From UBA1426 sp050953365 (lineage in GTDB: Bacteria; Bacillota; Clostridia; Peptostreptococcales; Anaerovoracaceae): a stretch of 50,291 nt of DNA. The notes under the pieces are model-generated. The model searched no databases. It was not told the DNA's origin and worked only from the letters and a program-made list of their open reading frames with translations. The stretch's first letter is position 1. Each line of letters starts with the position of its first letter. Positions 24,820-33,896 of this stretch are shown here, one piece after another. Both the position numbers and the translations under genes were made by a program. The stretch covers positions 1 to 50,291 of the forward strand of contig JBMNMN010000019.1 in NCBI GenBank assembly GCA_050953365.1. Reading direction: 5' to 3'.

Positions 24820-27189
24820 CTATTTCAGGGTTACGATGGTTACACCGTCGCCTCCTTCATTATAATTGCCTTTTCTTGTTTTTTCCACATGTTTGTGGGT
24901 CTTGAGCATGCCGGCCAGCCCCTCGCGAAGAATGCCGGCACCTCTTCCGTGTATAATGGTAACTTCTTTAAGTCCCGCCATAAAAGCATCGTCAAGATAT
25001 TTATCCACTTCCATCAGGGCGTCGTCCAACACTTTGCCCACTACATTGAAGCTGGGTGTCACGGTAGTCACCTTGTTACGATACATACTTCCGTACTGGG
25101 ATTTCATCTTTGCTTTTGGCTTTTTCCCGTTTTGTACCTTTGTTATCTGGTCAAGACCTACATTGATCTTCATAAGCCCGATCTGCACCTGCACCTCATT
25201 CTTGTCATCCGGCAGAGAAATCAGTTGTCCTTTCTGGTTTAGCGAAAGGACATTCACCGTGTCACCGATGTTAAGTTCTTCCGGACGAACCGGTTTAAAG
25301 TTTTTCTTAACTTCCAGTTTCTCTCTATGTTTTTCCTGCAGATCCCGGATATCACGGCGCAAGGCTTCCTGTTTCCGGTTTCGCAGTGATGTATCTTCAT
25401 ATTTTTCCAACTCCCGAAGCTCGCTCAATATAACGTCCGACAGTTCCTTCGTTTCCTGTACAATTTCCCTGGCCTCCTGTCTTGCCTTGGCCAGCAGTTT
25501 TTCTTTTTGCTCTTCAAATTTCTGCAGCTGCTTATCTAATTCTTCCTTTTGACGTTTCATCTCTATGCGAAGCAGCATAGCTTCATCCCGATCCTGCTCC
25601 GCCGATTTTCGATCTCTTTCAATGGACGCAATCACATCTTCGAATGCGATATCATTTCGATCAAGCAACCCCTTCGCTCGATGAATCAAAGGATCCGGCA
25701 GCCCTAATTTCGCCGAAATCTCAAATGCATTTGATCTCCCGGGAGCGCCCACGGTCAGACGATAGGTAGGAGACAGAGTTTCAACATCGAATTCCATGGA
25801 AGCGTTCTGAACGCCGGGGGTAGCGATGGCATATTTTTTAAGTTCCGTATAGTGAGTTGTCGCAAGGGTTTTGCACCCTCTCCCATATAGTTCATCCAAA
25901 ATGGAAATCGCCAGAGCGGCTCCCTCCGTCGGGTCCGTTCCGGCCCCCAGTTCATCCAGAAGGACCAAGGTATCCGCATCGGCCTCACGGACGATGTCGA
26001 CAATATTTCGCATATGGGAAGAAAAGGTGGACAGGCTTTGCTCGATGCTCTGTTCATCTCCGATATCCGCAAAGACTTTTTGAAAAACGGGTATACTGGT
26101 CCCTGACGACGCCGGCAAATGGAGTCCGGATTGGGCCATCAGAACGAAGAGGCCTACGGTTTTTAAGGTAACGGTCTTCCCGCCTGTATTGGGTCCCGTG
26201 ATCACAAGGGTATTATAGCCGTTTCCGATGGATATGGATATGGGCACCACCTTTTTGGCATCAATCAGGGGATGCCTGCCTGCCCGAATATTAAGTGTTC
26301 CTTTTGTGTTGATTTCAGGCGGTTCTGCTTTCATTCTGACGGAAAGCTTGCCCTTCGCAAATATGAAATCCAGTTCCGTCAATATTCGCTGGTTATTCTT
26401 TATATCATCCCCCGCCTCGCCTATCTGCCTGGAAAGTTCGGCCAAAATGCGATAGATTTCATTCTTCTCGGCCAATTCAAGCTCACGGAGTTCGTTATTC
26501 ATATTCACGATTGACTGGGGTTCAATAAAGAGAGTGGCCCCCGTGGATGATTGGTCGTGGACAATGCCGGGGAAGCGGCCTTTATGCTCCTGCTTAACGG
26601 GGATTACATACCTTCCCTGCCGAATGGTCACGATGGAATCCTGGAGCATGTTTCGATTGTCCGCAGAGGTGAGGATGCTGTTGATCTTGTTTCGAATCGC
26701 TTCGTTTTGCAACCCGATCTTTCGCCGGATGCTTCTAAGCTCCGGACTGGCGTTATCCGCCATCTCGTCTTCAGATAAGATGCAACGATCGATTTCATTC
26801 TCCAGATCCTTCCTGATGCAGATCAGTGAGGCCAGTTGATCGATCTTTGGAAGAGGCGGAAGGTCGCTTTTAAGGAACGATGCGGCATGGCGGGCGGCTT
26901 GGAGGTTATACAGGATCTCCAGCATCTGTTTCATGGTGAGAACGCCGTTTTTCTGCGCCAGATTTACCCATCCTTCAATATCATAAAACCCGCCCAGCGG
27001 CAGCGCGCCTTTTTTCATAATAACGGAAACCGCTTCCGTGGTTTCCGCTATCCTCTCTCTAATCTCGTATTCATTCTGAGAAGGCAAGAGCTCCTCTATA
27101 ACCTTTCGGGTCATGAGAGAAGCCGCCTCCTCTCTGAGAAGCTCTTTTATCTTGTCGTATTCTAAAACCCTGTATGTTTTTTCATTCAT
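24820..27189 (-). CDS. mutS2: MutS2 (Smr-domain MutS paralogue)
   Basis: The 789-residue protein has a MutS-type core and ATPase, with Walker A GPNTGGKT, Walker B LVLLDELGAGTDP and signature SLSTFSSHMRNI. A long coiled coil (about 510-620) and a C-terminal Smr endonuclease domain with IIHGRGAGILREGL follow. In Bacillus the family is known to act in ribosome rescue; in others it suppresses recombination. It lacks the mismatch-recognition domain. The ATG at 27189 is chosen; an in-frame GTG at 27237 lies inside the zapA gene. Confidence 0.95.
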   Translation of the reverse strand: MNEKTYRVLEYDKIKELLREEAASLMTRKVIEELLPSQNEYEIRERIAETTEAVSVIMKKGALPLGGFYDIEGWVNLAQKNGVLTMKQMLEILYNLQAARHAASFLKSDLPPLPKIDQLASLICIRKDLENEIDRCILSEDEMADNASPELRSIRRKIGLQNEAIRNKINSILTSADNRNMLQDSIVTIRQGRYVIPVKQEHKGRFPGIVHDQSSTGATLFIEPQSIVNMNNELRELELAEKNEIYRILAELSRQIGEAGDDIKNNQRILTELDFIFAKGKLSVRMKAEPPEINTKGTLNIRAGRHPLIDAKKVVPISISIGNGYNTLVITGPNTGGKTVTLKTVGLFVLMAQSGLHLPASSGTSIPVFQKVFADIGDEQSIEQSLSTFSSHMRNIVDIVREADADTLVLLDELGAGTDPTEGAALAISILDELYGRGCKTLATTHYTELKKYAIATPGVQNASMEFDVETLSPTYRLTVGAPGRSNAFEISAKLGLPDPLIHRAKGLLDRNDIAFEDVIASIERDRKSAEQDRDEAMLLRIEMKRQKEELDKQLQKFEEQKEKLLAKARQEAREIVQETKELSDVILSELRELEKYEDTSLRNRKQEALRRDIRDLQEKHREKLEVKKNFKPVRPEELNIGDTVNVLSLNQKGQLISLPDDKNEVQVQIGLMKINVGLDQITKVQNGKKPKAKMKSQYGSMYRNKVTTVTPSFNVVGKVLDDALMEVDKYLDDAFMAGLKEVTIIHGRGAGILREGLAGMLKTHKHVEKTRKGNYNEGGDGVTIVTLK

Positions 27190-27202
27190 GTTCTTATTCT
27201 GC

Positions 27203-27823
27203 TTATTCCGAGTTCCTTTTATAGCGTTCCAGTTCACCTTTTAACTGGATGTTTTCCATCTGCAGATCGAAAAAGCTGCTCTCCATCTCTCTGCACCTTA
27301 GCTCAAGTTCTTTGATGATGGAAGAAGAAGAAGCTTTTTCCTCTTCTTTAGCAGAAAGCCTCTTTGCCATCTCTTCGTTTCTGCTCTGCAGGCTTTGCAC
27401 TTTCTCCTCTAATTCCCGGATTCTTTCCTTCAGTTCCCTGCACTCCGCTTTTTTATCATTGTACGCCTGCATAAGTTCTTCCCGGCTCTCAATAGCGGAT
27501 TGGGCATCTTCCTTGTACTGAAGGAAACTTTTCTTTGCCTCGTCCCATAGTTGCACATAATGTTGCGCATCCTTCTCCAACTGTTGGTTTTTTGCCTTTA
27601 GCTCATCGATGCTCTCCATGGCTCGAAAATACTCGTCTGCGCAGTTTACGGCAGTCAGTACGGCCAAGGATGATACGGAGCAGGAAGGCAGATCTTTTGC
27701 CAACTTATGCATGGAGCGGTCTACGTGGTCCGCAACCTTGATGATATGCCCTCTCGGCAATTCACCGGAGATCGTATACTCCTGACCGTAAATTTTTACC
27801 TGTACTCTATTTCGTTCCTCCAT
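27203..27823 (-). CDS. zapA: ZapA-family cell division protein with a long coiled-coil extension
   Basis: Residues 1-85 match ZapA (VQVKIYGQEYTISGELP, VADHVDRSMHKLAKDLP, SSLAVLTAVNCADEYF), which bundles FtsZ filaments at the division ring. Residues 85-206 are an almost continuous coiled coil (SIDELKAKNQQLEKDAQHY to IQLKGELERYKR), roughly doubling the usual length of about 90 residues. The ATG at 27823 follows GGGAGGG. Position between pheT and mutS2 is conserved in Firmicutes. Confidence 0.86.
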   Translation of the reverse strand: MEERNRVQVKIYGQEYTISGELPRGHIIKVADHVDRSMHKLAKDLPSCSVSSLAVLTAVNCADEYFRAMESIDELKAKNQQLEKDAQHYVQLWDEAKKSFLQYKEDAQSAIESREELMQAYNDKKAECRELKERIRELEEKVQSLQSRNEEMAKRLSAKEEEKASSSSIIKELELRCREMESSFFDLQMENIQLKGELERYKRNSE

Positions 27824-27860
27824 TACGACAACCCTCCCGTCCGCAATACAGTACGATGGG

Positions 27861-30260
27861 CTACATATCCCGCAACACCGCATTCAACTCCAGGGCCAAT
27901 GCATTAAGAATCGACTCGTGAACCTGGTTGACTTCACTGTCTGTAAGAGTTCTATCGGAAGCTCGGTAAGTCAGTGTAAATGAAACACTCTTTTTCCCGT
28001 CGGGTACCTGCTTCCCTCTATAAATATCAAATAATTCAACGTTTTCAAGCAGTCCGGCTCCTTTGTCCACAATAACGGCTTTCATTGCAGCTACTGTAGT
28101 ATCCTCGTCTGCCAACAGAGAAATGTCTCTGGAAGTAGAAGGATATTTGGGCAACGGACTGTAATAGTGCTCCGTGTTTGCCGCTTCTGCCAGGCGCGAG
28201 AAATTCAGTTCACAGCACCAGGCCTTAGCCGCAAGATCGTAGACCTCTGCCACATCGGGATGAATCTCTCCCATGGCGCCGAGGGGAACACCGTCATACA
28301 TGATAACGGCGCATCGCCCGGGGTGATAGGTGCCCAAGGCCGATTCAGAAACATACTCCGCGTTATGAATTCCCAGCTTCTTCAGAAGCTCTTCCACGGC
28401 TCCTTTCAATGTAAAGAAGTCCTCTCCCTCTCCGTAACAGGCAATGCATAGATTTTCCCGTTCGGTGGGCAATCCGTCGGCTCCCGTGATGTTATGGAAA
28501 GTATTCCCCAACTCATAGGCTCTGACAGCGGCAATGTTTCTTGTAAAGTTTCTGGACAGGGCCTCCAGCATGTTGGGTACAAGGGTAGTCCGCATGGCGC
28601 CGGTTTCCTCTCCCAACGGATTCAGCAGCTTAATCATATCTCTTTCCGGACTGTTTTCCGGCGCAAGGATATTGTCCATACCTTTTGGACTCATGAAAGA
28701 GTACGTCTGGATCTCGCTGTACCCCATTCCCACAAGAGAATCCTTTGCTAAATCTCTCAACATCTGCAACTTCGTCTTTTTTGCTTCGCTGTTGCCTTTG
28801 GGCAGCGTGGAAGGAAGTCTGTCATAGCCATAAATCCGGGCCACTTCCTCCACAAAATCTATATCCTTTTCCAGATCCATCCTTATCGAAGGCGCAAGAA
28901 CACGGATAACGCCGTCTCCTACAGCCTCCGTCTTCATCTCAAGTCTTTGGAAAATAGACTCAATCTCACTCATGGAGAGCCCTATCCCCAGTATCTGATT
29001 TACGCGATCCACTCTCACGTCAACGGGTTTCACCTCCGTCTTTCCGGGATAGACGTCCACGGCCCCGCCGATAACTGTACCCGCCCCCAAAAGCTCAATC
29101 AATCGGCACACTCTATCGGCAGCCTCGCTTGCCAACTGAGGATCAATCCCCTTTTCAAATCGTGAGGAAGCTTCCGTGCGAAGCCCCAGCTTCTTGGACG
29201 TGCCGCGGATACTGTCCGCATTGAAGTTGGCTGATTCAACAACTATGGTAGTCGTATCTCCTACAACCTCCGAATTCAGTCCTCCCATGACGCCGGCAAG
29301 GGCAATTGCCCGCTCTCCGTCCTTTATCATCAGCATATCGCCGGATAGCTTTCTTTCTGTTCCGTCCAACGTAGTGAATAATTCGCCTTCTTCGGCAGTA
29401 TCCACGCAGATGCGATTACCTTTGATATTACGTATATCGAAAGCATGTATGGGCTGTCCGTATTCCAGCATCACGTAATTGGTGATATCCACGATATTGT
29501 TTATGGGACGCATACCCGCATACATAAGTCTCTTTTGAAGCCACCAGGGCGACTGTTCAATCTTAACGTTCGTAACCACTCTGGCAACATATCGGCCACA
29601 AAGTTCAGGCTTCTTTATTTCCACGGAAATATAGTCCTCAACATTCCCCTGTTCTTCCATGCACCGGCTGTCCGGATAACGCAAGCTGCCTCCGAAGGTA
29701 GCCGCCGCTTCCCTGGCCATCCCCAGCATGGACAGACAGTCCGGCCGATTGGGAGTGATTTCAAAATCGATAACGCTCCCTCTAAGGCCCAGGGCTTCCA
29801 CAATATCCATACCCAGAGGGTATGCTTTATCGAGAATCCAAATCCCGTCCTTATGAGCAACGGGAATGACTTTGTCATCGTAACCCAGTTCTTTTGCCGA
29901 ACAGAGCATGCCCGAGGATTCAACGCCCCTGAGTCTGCCTCGCTTGATTACCGTACCGTCCGGCAGCTTCCCGCCGTGCAGGATCACCGGAACGTAGGCT
30001 CCTTCAAAGACATTCCCCGCGCCGGTGACGATCTGTACCGGTTCGTCTCCTCCCACATCTACGATGCAAACCAGCAGCTTGTCCGCGTTCGGATGCTTTT
30101 CAACGGATTCCAGTCTTCCCACCACTACGTTTTCGATTCCTCTCCCGAACTCCTGGACGGTTTCAATATTGGATCCGGACATGATCATCCGTTCGCAGAA
30201 TTCTTCCATGCTCTTGTCCAAAGGACAATATTCATCTAACCATTCTTTATATACTAGCAC
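27861..30260 (-). CDS. pheT: Phenylalanyl-tRNA synthetase, beta subunit
   Basis: The 799-residue subunit has an N-terminal EMAP-II-like tRNA-binding domain (about 40-150), the B3/B4 editing domain, a B5 domain, a catalytic-like core (ARIYGYDRLPSTLP onward) and a C-terminal FDX-ACB anticodon domain (YPSTSRDISLLADEDTT). It forms an alpha2-beta2 enzyme with PheS. The start codon is GTG at 30260, seven bases after GGAGGAAAC. It follows pheS by 21 bp. Confidence 0.96.
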   Translation of the reverse strand: MLVYKEWLDEYCPLDKSMEEFCERMIMSGSNIETVQEFGRGIENVVVGRLESVEKHPNADKLLVCIVDVGGDEPVQIVTGAGNVFEGAYVPVILHGGKLPDGTVIKRGRLRGVESSGMLCSAKELGYDDKVIPVAHKDGIWILDKAYPLGMDIVEALGLRGSVIDFEITPNRPDCLSMLGMAREAAATFGGSLRYPDSRCMEEQGNVEDYISVEIKKPELCGRYVARVVTNVKIEQSPWWLQKRLMYAGMRPINNIVDITNYVMLEYGQPIHAFDIRNIKGNRICVDTAEEGELFTTLDGTERKLSGDMLMIKDGERAIALAGVMGGLNSEVVGDTTTIVVESANFNADSIRGTSKKLGLRTEASSRFEKGIDPQLASEAADRVCRLIELLGAGTVIGGAVDVYPGKTEVKPVDVRVDRVNQILGIGLSMSEIESIFQRLEMKTEAVGDGVIRVLAPSIRMDLEKDIDFVEEVARIYGYDRLPSTLPKGNSEAKKTKLQMLRDLAKDSLVGMGYSEIQTYSFMSPKGMDNILAPENSPERDMIKLLNPLGEETGAMRTTLVPNMLEALSRNFTRNIAAVRAYELGNTFHNITGADGLPTERENLCIACYGEGEDFFTLKGAVEELLKKLGIHNAEYVSESALGTYHPGRCAVIMYDGVPLGAMGEIHPDVAEVYDLAAKAWCCELNFSRLAEAANTEHYYSPLPKYPSTSRDISLLADEDTTVAAMKAVIVDKGAGLLENVELFDIYRGKQVPDGKKSVSFTLTYRASDRTLTDSEVNQVHESILNALALELNAVLRDM

Positions 30261-30281
30261 GTCGTTTCCTCCTATTTGACC

Positions 30282-31304
30282 CTATTTAAACTGCCCTATA
30301 AAGCGCATATCGTTTTCGTAGAACAGCCGGATATCCTCCACGCCGTATTTCAGCATAGCGATTCTTTCCACGCCCATGCCGAAGGCGAAACCGGTATATT
30401 TCTCCGTATCCACTCCGCCTACATCCAATACGTTGGGATGTACCATACCGCAGCCAAGGATCTCAATCCATCCGCTGCCTTTGCAGACCCTGCAGCCTTT
30501 GCCTCCGCATTTGAAGCAGGAAACATCCATCTCCGCACTGGGCTCTGTGAAGGGGAAGAAATGAGGTCGGAAATTGGTTTTTACGCCGGATCCGAAGAGT
30601 TGCTTTGCAAACGAGTCCAAAGTACCTTTTAGATCCGCCATGGATACGCCCTCGTCTACCAAAAGACCCTCCACCTGATGGAACATGGGCGAGTGAGTTG
30701 CATCCGGAGTATCGCAACGGAAGCATCTTCCGGGAGAAATAATTTTAATAGGGGGTTTTTGCTTCAACAGCGTTCTTGCTTGAACCGGTGAAGTCTGGGT
30801 ACGAAGCAAAATTTCATTGTCGATATAGAAAGTATCCGTCATATCCCGGGACGGATGATTCGGCGCAGCATTTAGGGCATCGAAGTTAAAATAGACCGTC
30901 TCAATCTCCGGCCCTTCGGCGATCGAATAGCCCATGCTCATAAAAACTCTGGTTATTTCATCGATAGTTATGGTAATAGGATGCTTGGTCCCTAGGGGTC
31001 TCTGCCTGCCGGGTTCGGTGACATCAATACGCTCCGCCCTGAACTTCTGCTGCTTTTCGGCTTCTTTTACTGCCGCAAATTTTTCTGCAAGCATTGTTTC
31101 TATTTCGGCTCTTGTCTGATTTGCCGCCTGTCCGAGGGCTTTTCTCTCCTCAGGATCCAAGGAACCCATAGATCTGAGAATTTCTGTGAGCTTTCCCTTT
31201 TTCCCCAGTAAGCGAACACGGATTTCCTCCGTCTCCGCCAAGGTAGAGGCGTTTTGTAACTGTTCTTTCGCTTCCTGTAAAATAGCTGTCAACTTTGTCT
31301 GCAT
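30282..31304 (-). CDS. pheS: Phenylalanyl-tRNA synthetase, alpha subunit
   Basis: This 340-residue class II catalytic subunit starts with a coiled-coil arm (1-85). Motif 2 lies around FRCDTPDATHSPMFHQVEGL and motif 3 around GFAFGMGVERIAML. Four cysteines in CFKCGGKGCRVCKGSGW form a zinc-like knot seen in some Firmicute PheS. Its start lies 16 bp inside the end of the upstream methyltransferase gene, so no T-box leader is present and regulation must come from the upstream promoter. Confidence 0.96.
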   Translation of the reverse strand: MQTKLTAILQEAKEQLQNASTLAETEEIRVRLLGKKGKLTEILRSMGSLDPEERKALGQAANQTRAEIETMLAEKFAAVKEAEKQQKFRAERIDVTEPGRQRPLGTKHPITITIDEITRVFMSMGYSIAEGPEIETVYFNFDALNAAPNHPSRDMTDTFYIDNEILLRTQTSPVQARTLLKQKPPIKIISPGRCFRCDTPDATHSPMFHQVEGLLVDEGVSMADLKGTLDSFAKQLFGSGVKTNFRPHFFPFTEPSAEMDVSCFKCGGKGCRVCKGSGWIEILGCGMVHPNVLDVGGVDTEKYTGFAFGMGVERIAMLKYGVEDIRLFYENDMRFIGQFK

Positions 31305-32149
31305 GATTGCTTATTATCCTCCGCTTCTCTTTCGAAATTTTGTCTTAAGGATTCATACATGAGGATCCCTGCTGCCACCGCCGCATTGAGAGATTCAACC
31401 GGCTCACACATGGGAATCTTTACACGACAATCCGACATTTCAAGAAAATCCGTACTGACCCCTCCTGCTTCGTTGCCGATGACAAAGGCCGCATTCCGGT
31501 CCAGTTGCGTTTCAAAATGAAAGTTATCACAATAAGGAGTGGCTACCACCACCCGCTTGCCGTGACTGTGAAGCAATCGAACCGCTTCCTTAGCATTTGC
31601 CGTAAACAGCAACGGCAGCCGAAACAGAGATCCGGCGGCAGCCCGTACTACTTTTGGGCTGTAAAGATCCACCGTACCTTTGAGTGCCAGAACACCTTGG
31701 CAGCCCGCCGCCTCGGCGGTCCTAAGCAGCGTTCCCGCATTGCCCGGATCCTGGATGCGGTCCAAAACAAGTATATTGCCTTGCCCGCCCCGTTTGCCGG
31801 CTGCAAAAAAACTGTCCGGATCCCAGGTTCTGTAACGAACCATAGCCGCAATTCCTTGGGGTGTCTCCGTTTCCATCAACTTGTTATATAGTCCGTCTTC
31901 AACGCCTACTGTCTTTAACCCTTTTTCGGCAGACTGCGCCAGCAAATCTTCATATTCCCCGTTTCCCCCGGAGCCGTGTTCGGATTGCCGAATCAGCAGG
32001 ACCTCTATATTTACATCTGCAGAAAGGGCTTCCCGACACAAATTAAGTCCTTCGATGAGATAAAGCCCTTCCTTTTCGCGGGCCTTGCGCTGCTTTAGCT
32101 TCATCGCTTTCTTTATAAGGGGGTTTTCGGGTGATTCGATGTGTTTCAT
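31289..32149 (-). CDS. TrmH/SpoU-type RNA 2'-O-methyltransferase
   Basis: The 286-residue protein has an N-terminal substrate-binding domain (NPLIKKAMKLKQRKAREKEGLYLIEG). A SPOUT domain follows with NILVLDRIQDPGNAGTLLRTAEAAG, FVIGNEAGGVS and IPMCEPVESLNAAVAAGILMYE, the deep trefoil knot that binds SAM. It methylates rRNA or tRNA; the site is unknown. The ATG at 32149 follows GAGG; a longer frame from 32260 would run into the ftsZ terminator. It overlaps pheS. Confidence 0.92.
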   Translation of the reverse strand: MKHIESPENPLIKKAMKLKQRKAREKEGLYLIEGLNLCREALSADVNIEVLLIRQSEHGSGGNGEYEDLLAQSAEKGLKTVGVEDGLYNKLMETETPQGIAAMVRYRTWDPDSFFAAGKRGGQGNILVLDRIQDPGNAGTLLRTAEAAGCQGVLALKGTVDLYSPKVVRAAAGSLFRLPLLFTANAKEAVRLLHSHGKRVVVATPYCDNFHFETQLDRNAAFVIGNEAGGVSTDFLEMSDCRVKIPMCEPVESLNAAVAAGILMYESLRQNFEREAEDNKQSCRQS

Positions 32150-32215
32150 ATATGACCTCAGCGTACGGGGTATTAATAGCGGAAAATTCACGCCCGGTAG
32201 ATGCCGGGGAATTTT

Positions 32216-32246
32216 AAAAACAGAAGCCGGTGGTTTTCCGGCTTCT
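32216..32246 (-). terminator. Terminator after ftsZ (end of the dcw cluster)
   Basis: AGAAGCCGG and CCGGCTTCT (9-bp stem, 7-nt loop) are followed by G and five T on the minus strand. The hairpin begins 17 bp after the ftsZ stop. Confidence 0.88.
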
Positions 32247-32262
32247 CTTCCGCATTTCATCT

Positions 32263-33420
32263 TTAATAATTCTTTTTGTTGGTCCGGTTAAGGAAGGAAG
32301 GAATCGTGAAGTCCGTCGTATATTTCTTTTCAAGATCGCTTTCGTTTTCGGGACCGGCTCCGTCCTCATCTTCTACATCTGGCTCTGCCGATTGCTCCTC
32401 CGGCTTATTTTCATCCGCGCTTCCGGGCCGTATAATATCGCGATTTCCCACAATCCGATCGGTCCCTCTGTCTTCGAATCCCGTAGCGATAACGGTAATG
32501 ATGATCTCATCCTGCAGCTCTTCTTTGACGGAAGCCCCGAAAATTACGATGGCATCTTTATCTGCGGATTTTTCAATTTGATCCGCCGCTTCGTTGACTT
32601 CCAACATGCCTAGATCGTAGCCGCCCATAATATTCAGGAGGATCGCCTTTGCCCCGTTGATACTGGTTTCAAGCAGCGGGCTTTCAATGGCGTCTTTGAC
32701 CGCATCCTGCACTCTGTTTTCGCCTCTGCCACGGCCCACACCCATATGGGCGATGCCTCTGTCGGTCATTACAGTACGCACATCGGCAAAATCCAAGTTG
32801 ATCAAACCGGCTTCCGCAATCAGATCCGATATGCCCTGCACGCCCTGTTTGAGAACTTCGTCAGCCATTGAAAAGGCTTCCAGCATCGTCGTGCTTTTTT
32901 CGGCGATCTGCAACAGCCTGTCATTGGGCACCACAACAAGTGAATCCACGTATTTTTTCAGGAATTTAATTCCCAGTTCGGCATGATCTCTTCTTTTCTT
33001 TCCTTCAAAGGTAAAGGGCCTGGTAACGACGCCTACGGTAAGAATACCCGCGTCTTTAGCCGCCTTGGCAATGATCGGCGCCGCGCCGGTGCCGGTGCCG
33101 CCTCCCATGCCCGCCGTGATAAATACCATATCCGATCCTATCAGGAATTTGCTCAGGTCATCGATGCTTTCTTCCGCCGCTTTTTGACCGATTTCGGGAT
33201 TTGCTCCTGCGCCCAATCCTTTCGTAAGCTTTTCTCCGATCTGGATCTTGGTTTCTGCCTTTGACATGGATAGGGCCTGCTTGTCCGTATTTACGGCAAT
33301 AAAAGTGACCCCCTTCATACCGGACTCAATCATACGATTTACTGCATTGCTTCCGCCGCCGCCGATACCGATCACTTTAATCTGCGCGTTTTTTTCCTCA
33401 TTTACTTCAAATTGAAGCAT
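32263..33420 (-). CDS. ftsZ: Cell division GTPase FtsZ
   Basis: The 385-residue tubulin homologue forms the division ring. Motifs: IGIGGGGSNAVNRM at the N-terminus, the GTP signature GMGGGTGTGAAP, and NLDFADVRTVM of the T7 region. The C-terminal tail ends DFTIPSFLNRTNKKNY, containing the conserved peptide (IPSFLNR) that binds membrane tethers such as FtsA or SepF. AGGAGG precedes the ATG. An extended -10 promoter is seen in the 107-bp gap after sbp. The gene that usually precedes it, ftsA, is absent. Confidence 0.98.
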   Translation of the reverse strand: MLQFEVNEEKNAQIKVIGIGGGGSNAVNRMIESGMKGVTFIAVNTDKQALSMSKAETKIQIGEKLTKGLGAGANPEIGQKAAEESIDDLSKFLIGSDMVFITAGMGGGTGTGAAPIIAKAAKDAGILTVGVVTRPFTFEGKKRRDHAELGIKFLKKYVDSLVVVPNDRLLQIAEKSTTMLEAFSMADEVLKQGVQGISDLIAEAGLINLDFADVRTVMTDRGIAHMGVGRGRGENRVQDAVKDAIESPLLETSINGAKAILLNIMGGYDLGMLEVNEAADQIEKSADKDAIVIFGASVKEELQDEIIITVIATGFEDRGTDRIVGNRDIIRPGSADENKPEEQSAEPDVEDEDGAGPENESDLEKKYTTDFTIPSFLNRTNKKNY

Positions 33421-33498
33421 AATCCCTTAACCTCCTGAAAGAATCTTTCACAATATTATCAATAATTCATTTGGTAATTTTGTCAGAATGTTATACCG

Positions 33499-33507
33499 AT
33501 TATAGCA
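33499..33507 (-). promoter_or_regulatory. Extended -10 promoter of ftsZ
   Basis: TGCTATAAT on the minus strand is a TGn-extended -10 element, about 80 bp before the ftsZ start. The -35 region is weak. Confidence 0.6.
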
Positions 33508-33527
33508 TAGTTGCCGCTTCCTTGCAT

Positions 33528-33896
33528 CTATTTATTGTAGACATTTGTGTCTTTTTTGGTAAAATACCTATCTATAATAATCCTGCGGATAACGGCAAGA
33601 TTTTGGAACAGGCGACCTCCAAACACGAAAATGACAGCATAGTAAAGAGGAAGGCCAAGCCGTGTACCTAAATAGACCAATGCAGCCGCAAGAAAAGCGT
33701 TGGTCAGGAAGCCGCTGATAAAAATAACATTGTTGTACTTCCCTTCCAGGTGGGATCGGATCGCTCCCAACAGGGAGTCCATAGCAGCCAGCAATCCCAT
33801 GGAAACATAGAAGGAGTACTGAGAAGGATACGTTACATCAAAGGCTAGTCCTACAAAAATTCCGACTCCCAGCCCAAGCAGCATTGCGATACTCAA
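33528..33896 (-). CDS. sbp: Small basic protein, Sbp family (DUF1290)
   Basis: The protein of 122 residues is a polytopic membrane protein with hydrophobic segments near 4-22, 28-45, 56-78 and 81-100, matching Sbp of Firmicute division clusters (GIFVGLAFDVTYPSQYSFYV, MDSLLGAIRSHLEGKY). Its role is unknown. The start is TTG, overlapping the upstream DUF881 stop (TTGA) with GAAGGTG seven bases before it. It precedes ftsZ directly, where ftsA would be expected. Confidence 0.88.
   Translation of the reverse strand: MSIAMLLGLGVGIFVGLAFDVTYPSQYSFYVSMGLLAAMDSLLGAIRSHLEGKYNNVIFISGFLTNAFLAAALVYLGTRLGLPLYYAVIFVFGGRLFQNLAVIRRIIIDRYFTKKDTNVYNK

Noticed and set aside
31305..32262. T-box or other leader controlling pheST or argS
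   Set aside because: pheS overlaps the upstream gene and argS abuts DUF523. The only free leader, 32150-32215, is too short for a T-box.
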